DNA of 33,094 bases from JBGOUV01 sp041477815 (GCA_041477815.1 JBGOUV010000018.1:1-33094), one strand, 5' to 3'; shown: positions 14,493 through 22,341, numbered from the stretch's first letter. Numbers and translations are program-made. Notes: a model not told the origin generated them from the sequence alone.

Positions 14493-16140
14493 GCCGATTC
14501 CAGACGCGGTAAGCCTGGACGTGGATCCCGCGCCGAACGCGGTAGGGCGGCAGGCCCTGGTGTCGCACCAGGACTGTGTCGTGGAGCTGGAGGCGAACGC
14601 GGCGCCGCGGCTGCTGTGGTACGGCGAAGACCTGTGGGACGTGAAGATGCCGGCGGGGACACGGGAGATTTACCCCAAGCCAACCATCCCGGGGCTGAAG
14701 GACCGGGAGGGGGCCGTCCGCTATGCTCTGGAGCACCCGGAAGGGTCCGAGCCGCTGACCGCGCTGCTGCGTCCCGGGATGCGGGTGACTATCGCCATCG
14801 ACGATATCTCGCTGCCCCTGCCCAAGATGTCCCGGCCGGACGTGCGGGAGACCATGCTGAACGTGGTGCTGGACTTGCTGGCGAGCAAGGGCGTGGAGGA
14901 CGTCCACATCGTCATCGCCACGTCCTTTCACCGGCGGATGGCGCCTGGCGAGATCAAGCACGCGGTGGGGTCCCGGATTTTTGAAGCGTATTACCCCGAC
15001 CGCCTCTACAACCACGACGGGGAAAAGCCGGGTGGGATGGTGGAGCTGGGCGTCACCGACCGCGGCGAGCGGGTGCGGATCAGCCGGCGGGCGGCGGAGT
15101 CGGACCTGCTGATCTACTGCAACATCAACCTGGTTCCCATGGATGGCGGCCACAAGTCGATCAGCGTAGGGCTGTGCGACTACCCGACGCTCCAGGCCCA
15201 CCATACGCCGCAGACCATCCGCGAGTGCGATTCCTACTTCGATCACAAGCGGTCGGCGCTGACCCACTCCTGCAACCGGATCGGGGCGGTACTGGAGCGA
15301 CACATCAAGTGCTTCCACGTCGAGACGGTGCTGAACAATCGCATGTTCGATCCCAACATGGCGTTCTTCGTCAAGAACGAAGACCGCTGGAGTGCGCTGG
15401 ATAAGGTGTCGTTCCGGGTGGCGCAGCGGGGTTTGCGGGCGCTGCCGCGGGGGGCGAAGCGGAAGGTCCTGTTCGCGATTCCGGCGCCGTACGAGCTGAT
15501 CGCAGCCCACGCCGGCTCCACCGACCCGTGCCACAACAAGAGCCTGGCCTACTGCTACGCGCAGTACGCCGTGCCGGTGGAAGGGCAGTCGGACGTCGTG
15601 GTCTACGGCATCCCGTTCATCTCGCCCTACAATGTGAACTCGATATTGAATCCGCTGCTGGTGCGGGTACTGGCCTTGGGGTATTTCCACAACATGTACC
15701 GCCACCGGCCCATCGTGAAGAAGAACGGGGTCATGATTCTGACGCACCCGCTGTACGACGAGTTCGACCCGCGGCATCATCCCTCCTACATCGAGTTCTT
15801 CCACCGGGTGCTGCCGGAGACGCGGGACTCCTTCGTCTTGCAGGAGAAGTACGAGGCCGAGTTTGCGCGCCATCCGGAGTACATCAAGATGTACCGGGAA
15901 GGGAACGCCTATCACGGAGTACATCCGTTCTATATGTGGTACTGGGGACAGAACGGGCAGGACCACTTGGGGAAGATCATCGTGGTCGGGGCGGAGAGCC
16001 GGGAGGCGGCGCGGATCCTGGGATGGGACTGCGCGTCGACGATGGACGAGGCGCTGGAGATGGCGCAGTCGCACCTGGGGCGGCGACCGAATATCACGCT
16101 GATGCATATCCCGCCGATCGGGATGGTGGACGTTTTGTGA
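14476..16140 (+). CDS. LarA-like protein (nickel-pincer lactate racemase family, DUF2088)
   Basis: A 554-residue protein with a LarA N-terminal fold. 'IDDISLPLPKMSRPDV' (about residues 108-123) corresponds to the DDxTRPxP motif of LarA, and 'SFHRRMAPGEIKHAVG' to the following HxR-type region. In LarA the nickel-pincer nucleotide is bound by Lys184 and His200, 16 residues apart; here K227 in 'GGHKSISVGLCDYPTLQAHH' and H243 have the same spacing, so cofactor binding looks retained. It is longer than LarA (about 425) because of an extended N-terminus and C-terminal half ('HPFYMWYWGQNGQDHLGK'). The ATG has AAGG 6 bases upstream. It lies between a lipid phosphatase and an SDR. LarA homologues racemise or epimerise 2-hydroxy acids; the substrate here is unknown. 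The LarB/C/E cofactor genes are not in the window. Confidence 0.85.
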   Translation: MATQVEPIPDAVSLDVDPAPNAVGRQALVSHQDCVVELEANAAPRLLWYGEDLWDVKMPAGTREIYPKPTIPGLKDREGAVRYALEHPEGSEPLTALLRPGMRVTIAIDDISLPLPKMSRPDVRETMLNVVLDLLASKGVEDVHIVIATSFHRRMAPGEIKHAVGSRIFEAYYPDRLYNHDGEKPGGMVELGVTDRGERVRISRRAAESDLLIYCNINLVPMDGGHKSISVGLCDYPTLQAHHTPQTIRECDSYFDHKRSALTHSCNRIGAVLERHIKCFHVETVLNNRMFDPNMAFFVKNEDRWSALDKVSFRVAQRGLRALPRGAKRKVLFAIPAPYELIAAHAGSTDPCHNKSLAYCYAQYAVPVEGQSDVVVYGIPFISPYNVNSILNPLLVRVLALGYFHNMYRHRPIVKKNGVMILTHPLYDEFDPRHHPSYIEFFHRVLPETRDSFVLQEKYEAEFARHPEYIKMYREGNAYHGVHPFYMWYWGQNGQDHLGKIIVVGAESREAARILGWDCASTMDEALEMAQSHLGRRPNITLMHIPPIGMVDVL

Positions 16141-17111
16141 CCAGCGTCCTGGTGACGGGGGCGACCGGCTTCCTGGGTAAACATCTGGTGGCTTTGCTGC
16201 GGCCCGAGGCGCGGCTGCGGCTGCTCTGCCGAGGCGCCTCGCCGTGGGACGGCGACGCCGGGGTGGAGGTGGTGCGGGGCGACATCGAGGACCGCGCCGC
16301 CGTGCGACGGGCGATGGAGGGAGTAGAGCAGGTTTACCACCTGGCCGGGGCGGTGTCGCGCGACCCGCGGGACGCGGAAAAGCTGTACCGGATCCACGTG
16401 GAGGGCACGCGAAACGTGTGCGAAGCGGCGGTGGAAACGGGTCCCCGTAAGCTGGTGGTGGTGTCGTCGTCGGGAACCATTGCGGTGGGGCCGCGGCCGG
16501 TGGAGTACGATGAGACGTGCGGATATAAGAACGATGTGGTCGGGGAGTGGCCCTATTATTTGAGCAAGATCTTCGCCGAGAAGCTGGCGTTCTGGTACGC
16601 CGGCCAACGGCAGTTACCGATAGTAGTAGTAAACCCCAGCCTGCTATTGGGACCGGGGGACGAGCGGAGATCGTCCACCGGAGACGTGGCGCTGTTCCTG
16701 GACGGCCAGATCCTGGCGTTGCCGCTGGGCGGGTTGAACTTCGTAGACGCGCGGGATGCGGCGGCGGGGCTGGTGGCGGCCATGGAGAAGGGGAGATGCG
16801 GGGAGCGATATCTATTGGGAGGACCCAACTGGACGTTCCGGGAGATGATCCAGGTCACGGCGAAGCTGGCGGGGCGGCGGGCGCCGTCCAGGCAGATGCC
16901 GGTGGAGGCGTCCGTGTGGGGGGCGCGGGCCTTGCGGGTGCTCTATCGGGTGGCCGGCCAGGAGTACCGGCTGGATGATGCTTCCATCCGGATGTCGGCT
17001 ATGTTTTGGTACTGCAATACAGAGAAGGCCCGCACGGAGTTGGGGTTTCTGACTCGGGATCCGGAGGCGACGCTGCGGGCGACGATCGACGACCTGCGCG
17101 GCAAGCCATGA
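16137..17111 (+). CDS. Extended SDR, NAD-dependent epimerase/dehydratase family
   Basis: A 324-residue extended short-chain dehydrogenase. The Rossmann motif is T7-GATGFLGKHL, 'DIEDRAAV' carries the cofactor-region Asp, 'VYHLAGAVS' follows, and the catalytic pair is Y140-YLS-K144 in 'WPYYLSKIFAEKLAF'. The overall pattern is that of the HpnA/dihydroflavonol-reductase/3-beta-hydroxysteroid-dehydrogenase group. It starts with GTG at 16137, overlapping the LarA-like stop (GTGA), and its stop overlaps the next ATG, so it is fixed within the operon. A ketone or alcohol redox step on a lipid intermediate would fit, for example reduction of a dihydroxyacetone-phosphate-type carbonyl as in eukaryotic ether lipid synthesis, but this is speculation. 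A sugar epimerase acting on a lipid head group is the alternative. Confidence 0.87.
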   Translation: MTSVLVTGATGFLGKHLVALLRPEARLRLLCRGASPWDGDAGVEVVRGDIEDRAAVRRAMEGVEQVYHLAGAVSRDPRDAEKLYRIHVEGTRNVCEAAVETGPRKLVVVSSSGTIAVGPRPVEYDETCGYKNDVVGEWPYYLSKIFAEKLAFWYAGQRQLPIVVVNPSLLLGPGDERRSSTGDVALFLDGQILALPLGGLNFVDARDAAAGLVAAMEKGRCGERYLLGGPNWTFREMIQVTAKLAGRRAPSRQMPVEASVWGARALRVLYRVAGQEYRLDDASIRMSAMFWYCNTEKARTELGFLTRDPEATLRATIDDLRGKP

Positions 17112-18040
17112 GAACCGCTGTCGTCGTGAATCCACGGTCGGCAGGGGGGAGGACGGGCCGGCGGTGGGCGGCGATAGGGGAGAAACTCCGGGCGCGGCTG
17201 GGACCTCTGGAGGTCCGGTTTACGGAGCGGCCGGGGCATGCGACGGATCTGGCGCGGGAACTGCTCGAGCGCGGATTTGACCGGATCATTGCCGCCGGCG
17301 GGGATGGGACGATCAACGAGGTTGCGAACGGGATGGTGGAGGGGGCTGGGGAGGCTGCTTTGGGGATCCTGCCCCTGGGGACGGGAGGAGATTTCCGCCG
17401 CACCCTGGGAGTGCCGCCGGGGCTGGAGGCGGCAATTGAGACCCTGGCGGGGGCGGTGGCGCGGCGGATCGATCTCGGAAAGGCCGTGTTTCAGGGAAAG
17501 GACGGCGGGCAGCAGACTCGGTATTTTGTCAACCTAGTCAGTTTTGGGATGGGCGGCGAGGTCGCATCGCGGGCGAAAAACGTCCTGTCGCCCCTGGGGG
17601 GGACGGCGGCGTTCTTGTGGGCTACCTTGGTGTCCTTCTTTGTATTCGAGCGCAAGCCGGTGCGGCTGCGGGTGGATGGGGACGCGGGTCGTCTTTGGGA
17701 GATCTACAACATTGCCGTGGGGAATGGGCGGTTTCATGGGGGTGGAATGCAGGCCTGTCCGACGGCGGATTTGGCGGACGGGATACTGGAAGTAACGGTG
17801 ATCGAGCACCTGCGGCGCTGGGAGGCGATCAAGGATCTTCCCGTATTGTATTCAGACAACGTATATCTGCATCCTAAGGTATCCCATCTGCGGGGCAGGC
17901 GCGTGGTGGCGGAGTCGGAGGAGGAGGTGCGGATCGAGATGGATGGCGAGCCGTTAGGGACCCTGCCGCTGGAGATCACGGTGGCGCCGGGGGCGTTGAC
18001 GGTGCTGGCGCCGGGCGGGTGCGCCGAACCGCGACCGTAA
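17108..18040 (+). CDS. Diacylglycerol kinase-like lipid kinase (DAGK/YegS family)
   Basis: A 310-residue protein with the DAGK catalytic domain. 'VVVNPRSAGGRTG' at the N-terminus and G64-GDGT-INEVANG form the nucleotide-binding site. 'ILPLGTGGDFRRTLG' matches the PLGTGNDFAR motif with Gly in place of Asn. The C-terminal beta-sandwich part includes 'VNLVSFGMGGEV' and 'IEMDGEPLGTLPLEI'. Such kinases phosphorylate diacylglycerol, sphingosine-like bases or other lipids using ATP. It is the last gene of the operon, overlapping the SDR stop by four bases. Kinase and phosphatase (HAD-IB) in one operon suggest control over the phosphate of a glycerolipid intermediate. The last residues 'AEPRP' and the stop are encoded by a dispersed repeat (18026-18047), implying the original C-terminus was altered. 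Confidence 0.9.
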   Translation: MRTAVVVNPRSAGGRTGRRWAAIGEKLRARLGPLEVRFTERPGHATDLARELLERGFDRIIAAGGDGTINEVANGMVEGAGEAALGILPLGTGGDFRRTLGVPPGLEAAIETLAGAVARRIDLGKAVFQGKDGGQQTRYFVNLVSFGMGGEVASRAKNVLSPLGGTAAFLWATLVSFFVFERKPVRLRVDGDAGRLWEIYNIAVGNGRFHGGGMQACPTADLADGILEVTVIEHLRRWEAIKDLPVLYSDNVYLHPKVSHLRGRRVVAESEEEVRIEMDGEPLGTLPLEITVAPGALTVLAPGGCAEPRP

Positions 18041-18092
18041 GGAGCGGTTTCCGTGATTTTCTGAACCCTCCGCTCTCTCACGGTCGCGGTTC
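18026..18092. repeat. Inverted repeat between convergent genes
   Basis: GAACCGCGACCGT at 18026-18038 is the perfect reverse complement of ACGGTCGCGGTTC at 18080-18092; the match continues imperfectly inward (left arm to 18047, right arm from 18070). It spans the stop codon of the lipid kinase and reaches the stop codon of the convergent methyltransferase. The stem could act as a bidirectional terminator or mRNA-stabilising hairpin. A shorter relative, GAGCCGCGACCG, occurs at 783-794. Confidence 0.8.
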
Positions 18093-19095
18093 AGGGGGAG
18101 CTGAGGATGAGTTGGCCGGGGTAGCCCTCGATGGGATGGAGCTCGTTGCGCGAGAAGCCGGAGGCGCGGAACATCGCATCGTATTCCTGGAAGGTATAGG
18201 CATCCCCGGAGGCGGTAGTGGCCAGCATGATGAGGCTGAACGCGGCGGCAGGGGGCGGGCTGACGCGGTCCTCGTTGGGGACAAACTCCAGCGTGACGGC
18301 GCGGCCGCTGGGGCCGAGGGCGCTCCGGACCTTGGTCATCAGCTTCCGGCAGGTGGCCGGGTCGAAGTGGTGGAAAAAGTTGGTGAGCAGGGCCAGGTCG
18401 TAGCCGGACCCGAAGTCCACTTCGAAAGCGCTGCCGGGGAGCGTGTGATAGCGGCCGTCGATGCCGGCGGCCCGGGCGTTCTCGCGGGCCAGGGCGAGCA
18501 CCGGGGCCCAGTCCACGGCGACGACCTCCGTCTGCGGATTGTCGCGGGCCAGCGTAATGCCGAACATCCCATGTCCGGCGGCGATGTCCAGAACCTTCCT
18601 GGGGCCGCCGGCCGGGGCGTTCACGAGCCGGGCGATGGCCTGGGCGGCGGGGTGGATGATGGGAACCATGGAGCGGGCGAATTCCACCCAGATAGGGTGC
18701 TCGCGGGACATGGTGCCCTCGGAGTTGACGGCCGTGCCACCCTGGCGCACCGCGGCGGTGAGTTGCTCGAAGCACTCCATCATCAGGGGGCTGTTCAAAA
18801 AGCGGACCGAGTCGGCCAGCGACGCCGGGGAGCGGCGGTCGAGGAAGACGGCGGAGTCGGGGGTGAGGCTGTAGATCCGGTTGTCCTTCGCCAGCAGGCG
18901 GCCGATGACCAGGAAGTCGCAGAGGATGCGAAGGCCACGCTCGGCGGCGCCGGTGCGGCGGGCCAGTGCGGCGGAGGTGTTGTCGCCCTCCCCGATGGCA
19001 GTAAACAGATCCAGCTCCACGGCGGTCTTGAGCGCAGCCGTGCTCTGATAGGCGTTGATGGTGGACCAAATGAGCTCGGGAGTGGGTGTGGGCAT
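18091..19095 (-). CDS. O-methyltransferase-like, SAM-dependent (Methyltransf_2 type)
   Basis: A 334-residue methyltransferase of the acetylserotonin/caffeate O-methyltransferase type. Residues 1-85 form a winged-helix dimerisation domain ('ALKTAVELDLFTAI', 'LARRTGAAERGLRILCDFLV'). The SAM-binding domain starts at about 165 with 'VLDIAAGHGMFGITLAR', followed by 'VVAVDWAPVLALARENA', 'LALLTNFFHHFDPATC' and 'AVTLEFVPNEDRVSPP'. The His pair in 'NFFHHFD' is in the region of the catalytic His of plant-type enzymes. It is convergent with the lipid kinase (51 bases between stops) and so is probably not part of that operon. The ATG at 19095 faces the toxin-antitoxin genes across a 34-bp region containing a perfect palindrome. 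Substrate unknown; small aromatic or polyketide-like molecules are usual. Confidence 0.88.
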   Translation of the reverse strand: MPTPTPELIWSTINAYQSTAALKTAVELDLFTAIGEGDNTSAALARRTGAAERGLRILCDFLVIGRLLAKDNRIYSLTPDSAVFLDRRSPASLADSVRFLNSPLMMECFEQLTAAVRQGGTAVNSEGTMSREHPIWVEFARSMVPIIHPAAQAIARLVNAPAGGPRKVLDIAAGHGMFGITLARDNPQTEVVAVDWAPVLALARENARAAGIDGRYHTLPGSAFEVDFGSGYDLALLTNFFHHFDPATCRKLMTKVRSALGPSGRAVTLEFVPNEDRVSPPPAAAFSLIMLATTASGDAYTFQEYDAMFRASGFSRNELHPIEGYPGQLILSSP

Positions 19096-19103
19096 AGAGT
19101 TTT

Positions 19104-19121
19104 GGTACGAAATATCGTACC
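19104..19121. promoter_or_regulatory. Palindrome GGTACGA-N4-TCGTACC, likely toxin-antitoxin operator
   Basis: Perfect 7-bp arms with a 4-base spacer, 9 bases before the antitoxin GTG and 8 bases upstream of the divergent methyltransferase start. Type II antitoxins usually repress their own promoter through such a palindrome; CATACT or TACCAT at the right arm can serve as the -10. The methyltransferase promoter must share this DNA, so it may be under the same control. Confidence 0.55.
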
Positions 19122-19129
19122 ATACTAGG

Positions 19130-19390
19130 GTGAAGCGCCCAGCGAGGTCTCGCGCGATCCTGACAGCCAGTCAGGCCCGCTCCAGGCTGTACGGCCTCTT
19201 GGAGCAGGCGTCCTGTCATGAGCCGATCCTCATCACTGGTAAGAGGGCTAACGCAGTCTTGATCTCGGAGGACGATTGGCACGCCGTCCAGGAGACGCTG
19301 TACCTGCTGTCGGTTCCCGGCATGCGCGAATCGATTCGCAAGGGTCTCAAGACGCCACTGTCGGGGTGCTCGACCGAGCTGGAGTGGTGA
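19130..19390 (+). CDS. Antitoxin of the Phd/YefM family
   Basis: An 86-residue protein with the Phd/YefM pattern: 'ILTASQARSRLYGLLEQ' (DNA-binding N-terminal part), 'EPILITGKRANAVLISEDDW' (the conserved 'ITxxGxxxAVLxSxxDW' core) and a C-terminal tail with 'TLYLLSVPGMRESIRKGL' that normally wraps the toxin. The GTG start at 19130 is chosen because the conserved region begins just after it; an upstream ATG at 19055 would run through the operator palindrome. Its stop overlaps the toxin start (GTGA), giving coupled translation. It should neutralise the YoeB-like toxin and repress the operon. The order antitoxin-toxin is normal for yefM-yoeB. Confidence 0.9.
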   Translation: MKRPARSRAILTASQARSRLYGLLEQASCHEPILITGKRANAVLISEDDWHAVQETLYLLSVPGMRESIRKGLKTPLSGCSTELEW

Positions 19391-19650
19391 GCTGGCGGCT
19401 GGCATTTACCAAGCAGGCGGAGAAAGACGCCAAGAAGGTGGCGCGCGCGAGCCTGCGTCCCAAGGCTGAGGAACTGCTGGCGATCCCCCGAGAGAACCCG
19501 TACCAGACTCCACCTTGCTACGAGAAGCTGGTGGGAGACTTGGCCGGAGCTTACTCGAGGCGCATCAATATACAACACCGCCTGGTGTACGAGATCCTGC
19601 CCGAAGAGAAGACCGTAAAGGTGATCCGGCTGTGGACGCATTACGATTAA
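19387..19650 (+). CDS. Toxin of the Txe/YoeB family (ribosome-dependent mRNA interferase)
   Basis: An 87-residue RelE-superfamily toxin with YoeB features: 'LAFTKQAEKDAKK' at the N-terminus, a central 'EKLVGDLAGAYSRRINIQHRLVYEI' type core with basic residues, and the C-terminal 'VKVIRLWTHYD', which matches the YoeB ending (…SHY-acidic) and supplies the catalytic His. YoeB toxins cut mRNA at the ribosomal A site and stop translation. GTG 19387 overlaps the antitoxin stop by four bases. The toxin looks complete: the expected Arg and His are present. Like most chromosomal pairs it may work in stress response, stabilise the region or protect against phage; nothing in the window decides between these. 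Confidence 0.93.
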   Translation: MSWRLAFTKQAEKDAKKVARASLRPKAEELLAIPRENPYQTPPCYEKLVGDLAGAYSRRINIQHRLVYEILPEEKTVKVIRLWTHYD

Positions 19651-19655
19651 TTGAT

Positions 19656-21656
19656 ATGAACCCGCTTCTCAGCATCGACTACCGTATTCCCTTTGACCAG
19701 ATCCGGGCCGAGCACGTCGAGCCGGCCGTGGCGGAGCTGCTGGGCCAGGCGCAGGGCCGGGTGGACGCCATCGCCGGCAGCGTGGAGCCCCGGACGTTCG
19801 CCAACACCATGCTGGCGCTCGAGGATTCGTCCCTGGGGTTGGAATATGCCATGGCCGTGGTGCGGCATCTGGAGAGCGTGGCCACGTATCCGGAGCTGCG
19901 CGCGGCGCACAACGCCGTACAGGGGCCGGTGAGCGCGTTCTACTCGAGCCTCCCGCTCCACGAGGGACTGTGGAACGCGATTCAGGCGCTGGCGAGGACC
20001 GCGGAAGGCGTCGCGCTGGCCGGGGTGCGGCGCCGGCTGCTGACCAAAACGATGGACTCGTTCCGGCGGCATGGAGCGGAGCTCGATCCGGCGGGGAAGG
20101 CGCGGGTGAAAGAAATCGACGTGGAGCTGGCGCAGGCCACCACCAAGTTTTCCGAGAACGTGCTGGACGCGACCAACGCCTTCGACCTTGTGATCCCCGG
20201 CGAGAAACAGTTGGCGGGACTGCCGCCCACGGCGGTGGCGGCGGCGCGCCAGAGCGCGGAGTCGAAGGGCTTGGCGGGATGGCGGTTTACGCTGCAGGCG
20301 CCCAGCTATATACCCCTGATGACGTATTTGGACGACGGCGGGATCCGCGAGCGCCTGTATCGGGTGTACGCCACGCGGGCGGCGGCGGGGACCTGGGATA
20401 ACCGGCCGCTGCTGGTTCGCATCCTGGAGCTGCGGCGGGAGAAGGCGCGTCTGCTCGGGTATCGGGACTTCGCGGACCTCGTCCTGGAGGACCGCATGGC
20501 CCATTCGGGCGCGCGGGCGCAGGAATTTCTGGAGGCTCTGCGCGGCCAGACCGAGGCCCGTTTCGCGCAGGAAAATCACGAGCTGGAGGCCTTCGCCGGA
20601 CGCCGGCTCCAGCCCTGGGACGTCGCCTACTACGCGGAAAAGCAGCGGGCCTCTATGTATGACTTCGACGAGGAGGCGTTGCGCCCGTATTTCCCGATGG
20701 AACGGGTGGTGGCGGGGATGTTCGAGATCGCCGGCCAGCTGTTCGGTATCCGGTTGGAGGAACAGACCGGCCTGCCGGCGTGGGACCCGCACGTTAAGTA
20801 TTACTGCATCTATGACGAGCGGGAGGGGGGGCTGCTGGGGTCCTTCTACGCCGATTGGTATCCGCGGGAGAACAAGCGCGGGGGCGCGTGGATGGAGTCG
20901 CTTCGCACGGGAGACGGCGCCGAGCCGCACCTGGGGGTGATCTGTGGGAACCTCACCCCGCCGGTAAGGGACCAGCCGGCCCTGCTGACGCACCGGGAAG
21001 TCGAGACGATTTTCCACGAGTTTGGGCACTTGCTGCACCACTGTCTGAGCCGGGTGGAGATCCGGAGCCTGGCCGGGACCAACGTAGCCTGGGATTTCGT
21101 CGAGCTGCCTTCGCAGATCATGGAGAACTGGTGCTGGGAGCGGGTGGCGTTGGACCGGTTCGCTCGCCACTGGGAGTCGGGCCGGCCGATTCCCGAGGAC
21201 TTGTTCCAAAAAATGAAGCGGGCCAAAACGTTCCGGGCGGCCAACTTCCAGATGCGCCAGCTCGGGTTTGGATTTGTCGACCTGGCGCTCCACCGGGAGT
21301 ATGCGCCGGAGCGCGACGGCGACGTGGTCGCATACAGCCGCCGCGTCGTGCAGCAGTTCTCGCCGGCGCCGCTGCCCGAGGATCACGCCATGATCGCGTC
21401 GTTCACGCACCTGTTCTCCAGCCCGGTGGCGTACGCCTCTGGATATTATTCCTACAAATGGGCCGAGGTGCTCGACGCCGACGCCTACAGCCGGTTCCGG
21501 GACGGCGGGGTGCTGAGCCGCGAGGTGGGACGGGAGTTTCGGGAGCGGATTCTGGCGCGCGGGGACAGCGAGGATCCGGCGGAGCTGTACCGCAGCTTCA
21601 TGGGGCGGGACCCGGATCCGGGGGCGCTGTTGGTGCGGTTGGGTCTGGTATCCTGA
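19656..21656 (+). CDS. M3 family zinc metallopeptidase (oligopeptidase)
   Basis: A 666-residue thimet-oligopeptidase/oligopeptidase-A-like enzyme. The zinc motif H454-EFGH-458 is in 'EVETIFHEFGHLLHHCLS', with the third ligand Glu expected about 25 residues on, in 'WDFVELPSQIMENW' as in the family. The long helical N-terminal half ('FANTMLALEDSSLGLEYAM', 'TKFSENVLDATNAFDLVI') and the 'YASGYYSYKWAEVLDADAYS' substrate-binding region are typical. There is no signal peptide, so it should act in the cytoplasm and degrade short peptides. ATG 19656 lies 5 bases after the toxin stop; read-through from the toxin-antitoxin operon is possible. Length matches family norms (650-700). Confidence 0.93.
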   Translation: MNPLLSIDYRIPFDQIRAEHVEPAVAELLGQAQGRVDAIAGSVEPRTFANTMLALEDSSLGLEYAMAVVRHLESVATYPELRAAHNAVQGPVSAFYSSLPLHEGLWNAIQALARTAEGVALAGVRRRLLTKTMDSFRRHGAELDPAGKARVKEIDVELAQATTKFSENVLDATNAFDLVIPGEKQLAGLPPTAVAAARQSAESKGLAGWRFTLQAPSYIPLMTYLDDGGIRERLYRVYATRAAAGTWDNRPLLVRILELRREKARLLGYRDFADLVLEDRMAHSGARAQEFLEALRGQTEARFAQENHELEAFAGRRLQPWDVAYYAEKQRASMYDFDEEALRPYFPMERVVAGMFEIAGQLFGIRLEEQTGLPAWDPHVKYYCIYDEREGGLLGSFYADWYPRENKRGGAWMESLRTGDGAEPHLGVICGNLTPPVRDQPALLTHREVETIFHEFGHLLHHCLSRVEIRSLAGTNVAWDFVELPSQIMENWCWERVALDRFARHWESGRPIPEDLFQKMKRAKTFRAANFQMRQLGFGFVDLALHREYAPERDGDVVAYSRRVVQQFSPAPLPEDHAMIASFTHLFSSPVAYASGYYSYKWAEVLDADAYSRFRDGGVLSREVGREFRERILARGDSEDPAELYRSFMGRDPDPGALLVRLGLVS

Positions 21657-21662
21657 CTCTAT

Positions 21663-22262
21663 ATGTATCTCAAGATTCTGGGCCATCCGATCTTTGTGAA
21701 CCTGGGCTACCACATGCCCATGGTTGTCGACCTCTCGCACCCGCTCATCATGCTCACCGGGGAAAATGGATCGGGGAAGTCCACGCTGCTGCATTCGATT
21801 TACTATGCGTTGAAGGGGGAGCAGATCGAGGGGTACGCGTATAAGCTGGAGGCGGAGAAGGCCCCGGTTCAGAGCGTGTTTCTGTTCGACGCCGAGCAGC
21901 ACAACCCGCGTACCCAGCTCGAGTTGTTCCAGGACAATCCGGCCATGCTGGAGTTCCTGCAGATGGCCAGTCACGGCCAGGTGATGCTGTCGATGTTCAG
22001 CCAGAACTTCCCGAGTCTGCCGGAGGGGACCGTCCTGCTGCTGGATGAGCCGGAGATGGCGCTGTCGCAGTCCAACCAGCGCCGGATTCTGAAAATGATG
22101 ATGGAGTTGGTGCAGCAGAAGGGGTTCCGGGTGGTCACGGCCACGCACTCGCCGATCCTGATCGAGGCTCGGGAAACCTACGTCATCAATCTGGATGAAC
22201 ACATCAACAAGACCGGATTGCGGACCGATTTGGGCGTGGAGGGGGCGAGTACCATTCAGTAG
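21663..22262 (+). CDS. Small ABC-like ATPase (AAA_21/COG3910 type)
   Basis: A 199-residue ATPase. Walker A is 'GENGSGKST' (about residues 35-43), a signature-like 'SHGQVMLSMFSQNFP' follows, Walker B is 'GTVLLLDEPEMALS' and the switch His is in 'VVTATHSPIL'. The arrangement is that of stand-alone predicted ATPases related to the Rad50/OLD fold rather than of a transporter subunit. It is compact for the family (220-260), with a short segment between Walker A and the signature. It begins 6 bases after the M3 peptidase stop; a TATCCT hexamer 8 bases before the ATG could be its own -10. The function of this group is unknown; pairing with a peptidase may be incidental. Confidence 0.85.
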   Translation: MYLKILGHPIFVNLGYHMPMVVDLSHPLIMLTGENGSGKSTLLHSIYYALKGEQIEGYAYKLEAEKAPVQSVFLFDAEQHNPRTQLELFQDNPAMLEFLQMASHGQVMLSMFSQNFPSLPEGTVLLLDEPEMALSQSNQRRILKMMMELVQQKGFRVVTATHSPILIEARETYVINLDEHINKTGLRTDLGVEGASTIQ

Positions 22263-22312
22263 GTACACCGGCGCGCAATTTTACACCGGAGACGTGATCC
22301 TGGTTGCTGCCG

Positions 22313-22333
22313 GCTAAGAGCTAATGGCTAACA
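22313..22333. repeat. Three tandem heptamers GCTAANN
   Basis: GCTAAGA, GCTAATG and GCTAACA follow each other without gap, between the convergent ends of the ATPase and the minus-strand unknown gene. Short heptameric tandem repeats of this kind occur in many bacterial intergenic regions; copy number could vary between strains. Confidence 0.6.
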
Positions 22334-22341
22334 GCTTCTTT

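Noticed and set aside
13984..16107. Long minus-strand frame opposite the HAD and LarA-like genes
   Set aside because: Antisense shadow: low-complexity translation and full overlap with genes that carry conserved motifs.
19647..22268. Long minus-strand frame across the M3 peptidase and ATPase genes
   Set aside because: Both plus-strand genes have intact catalytic motifs; the antisense product is His/Arg/Pro-rich with no recognisable domain.
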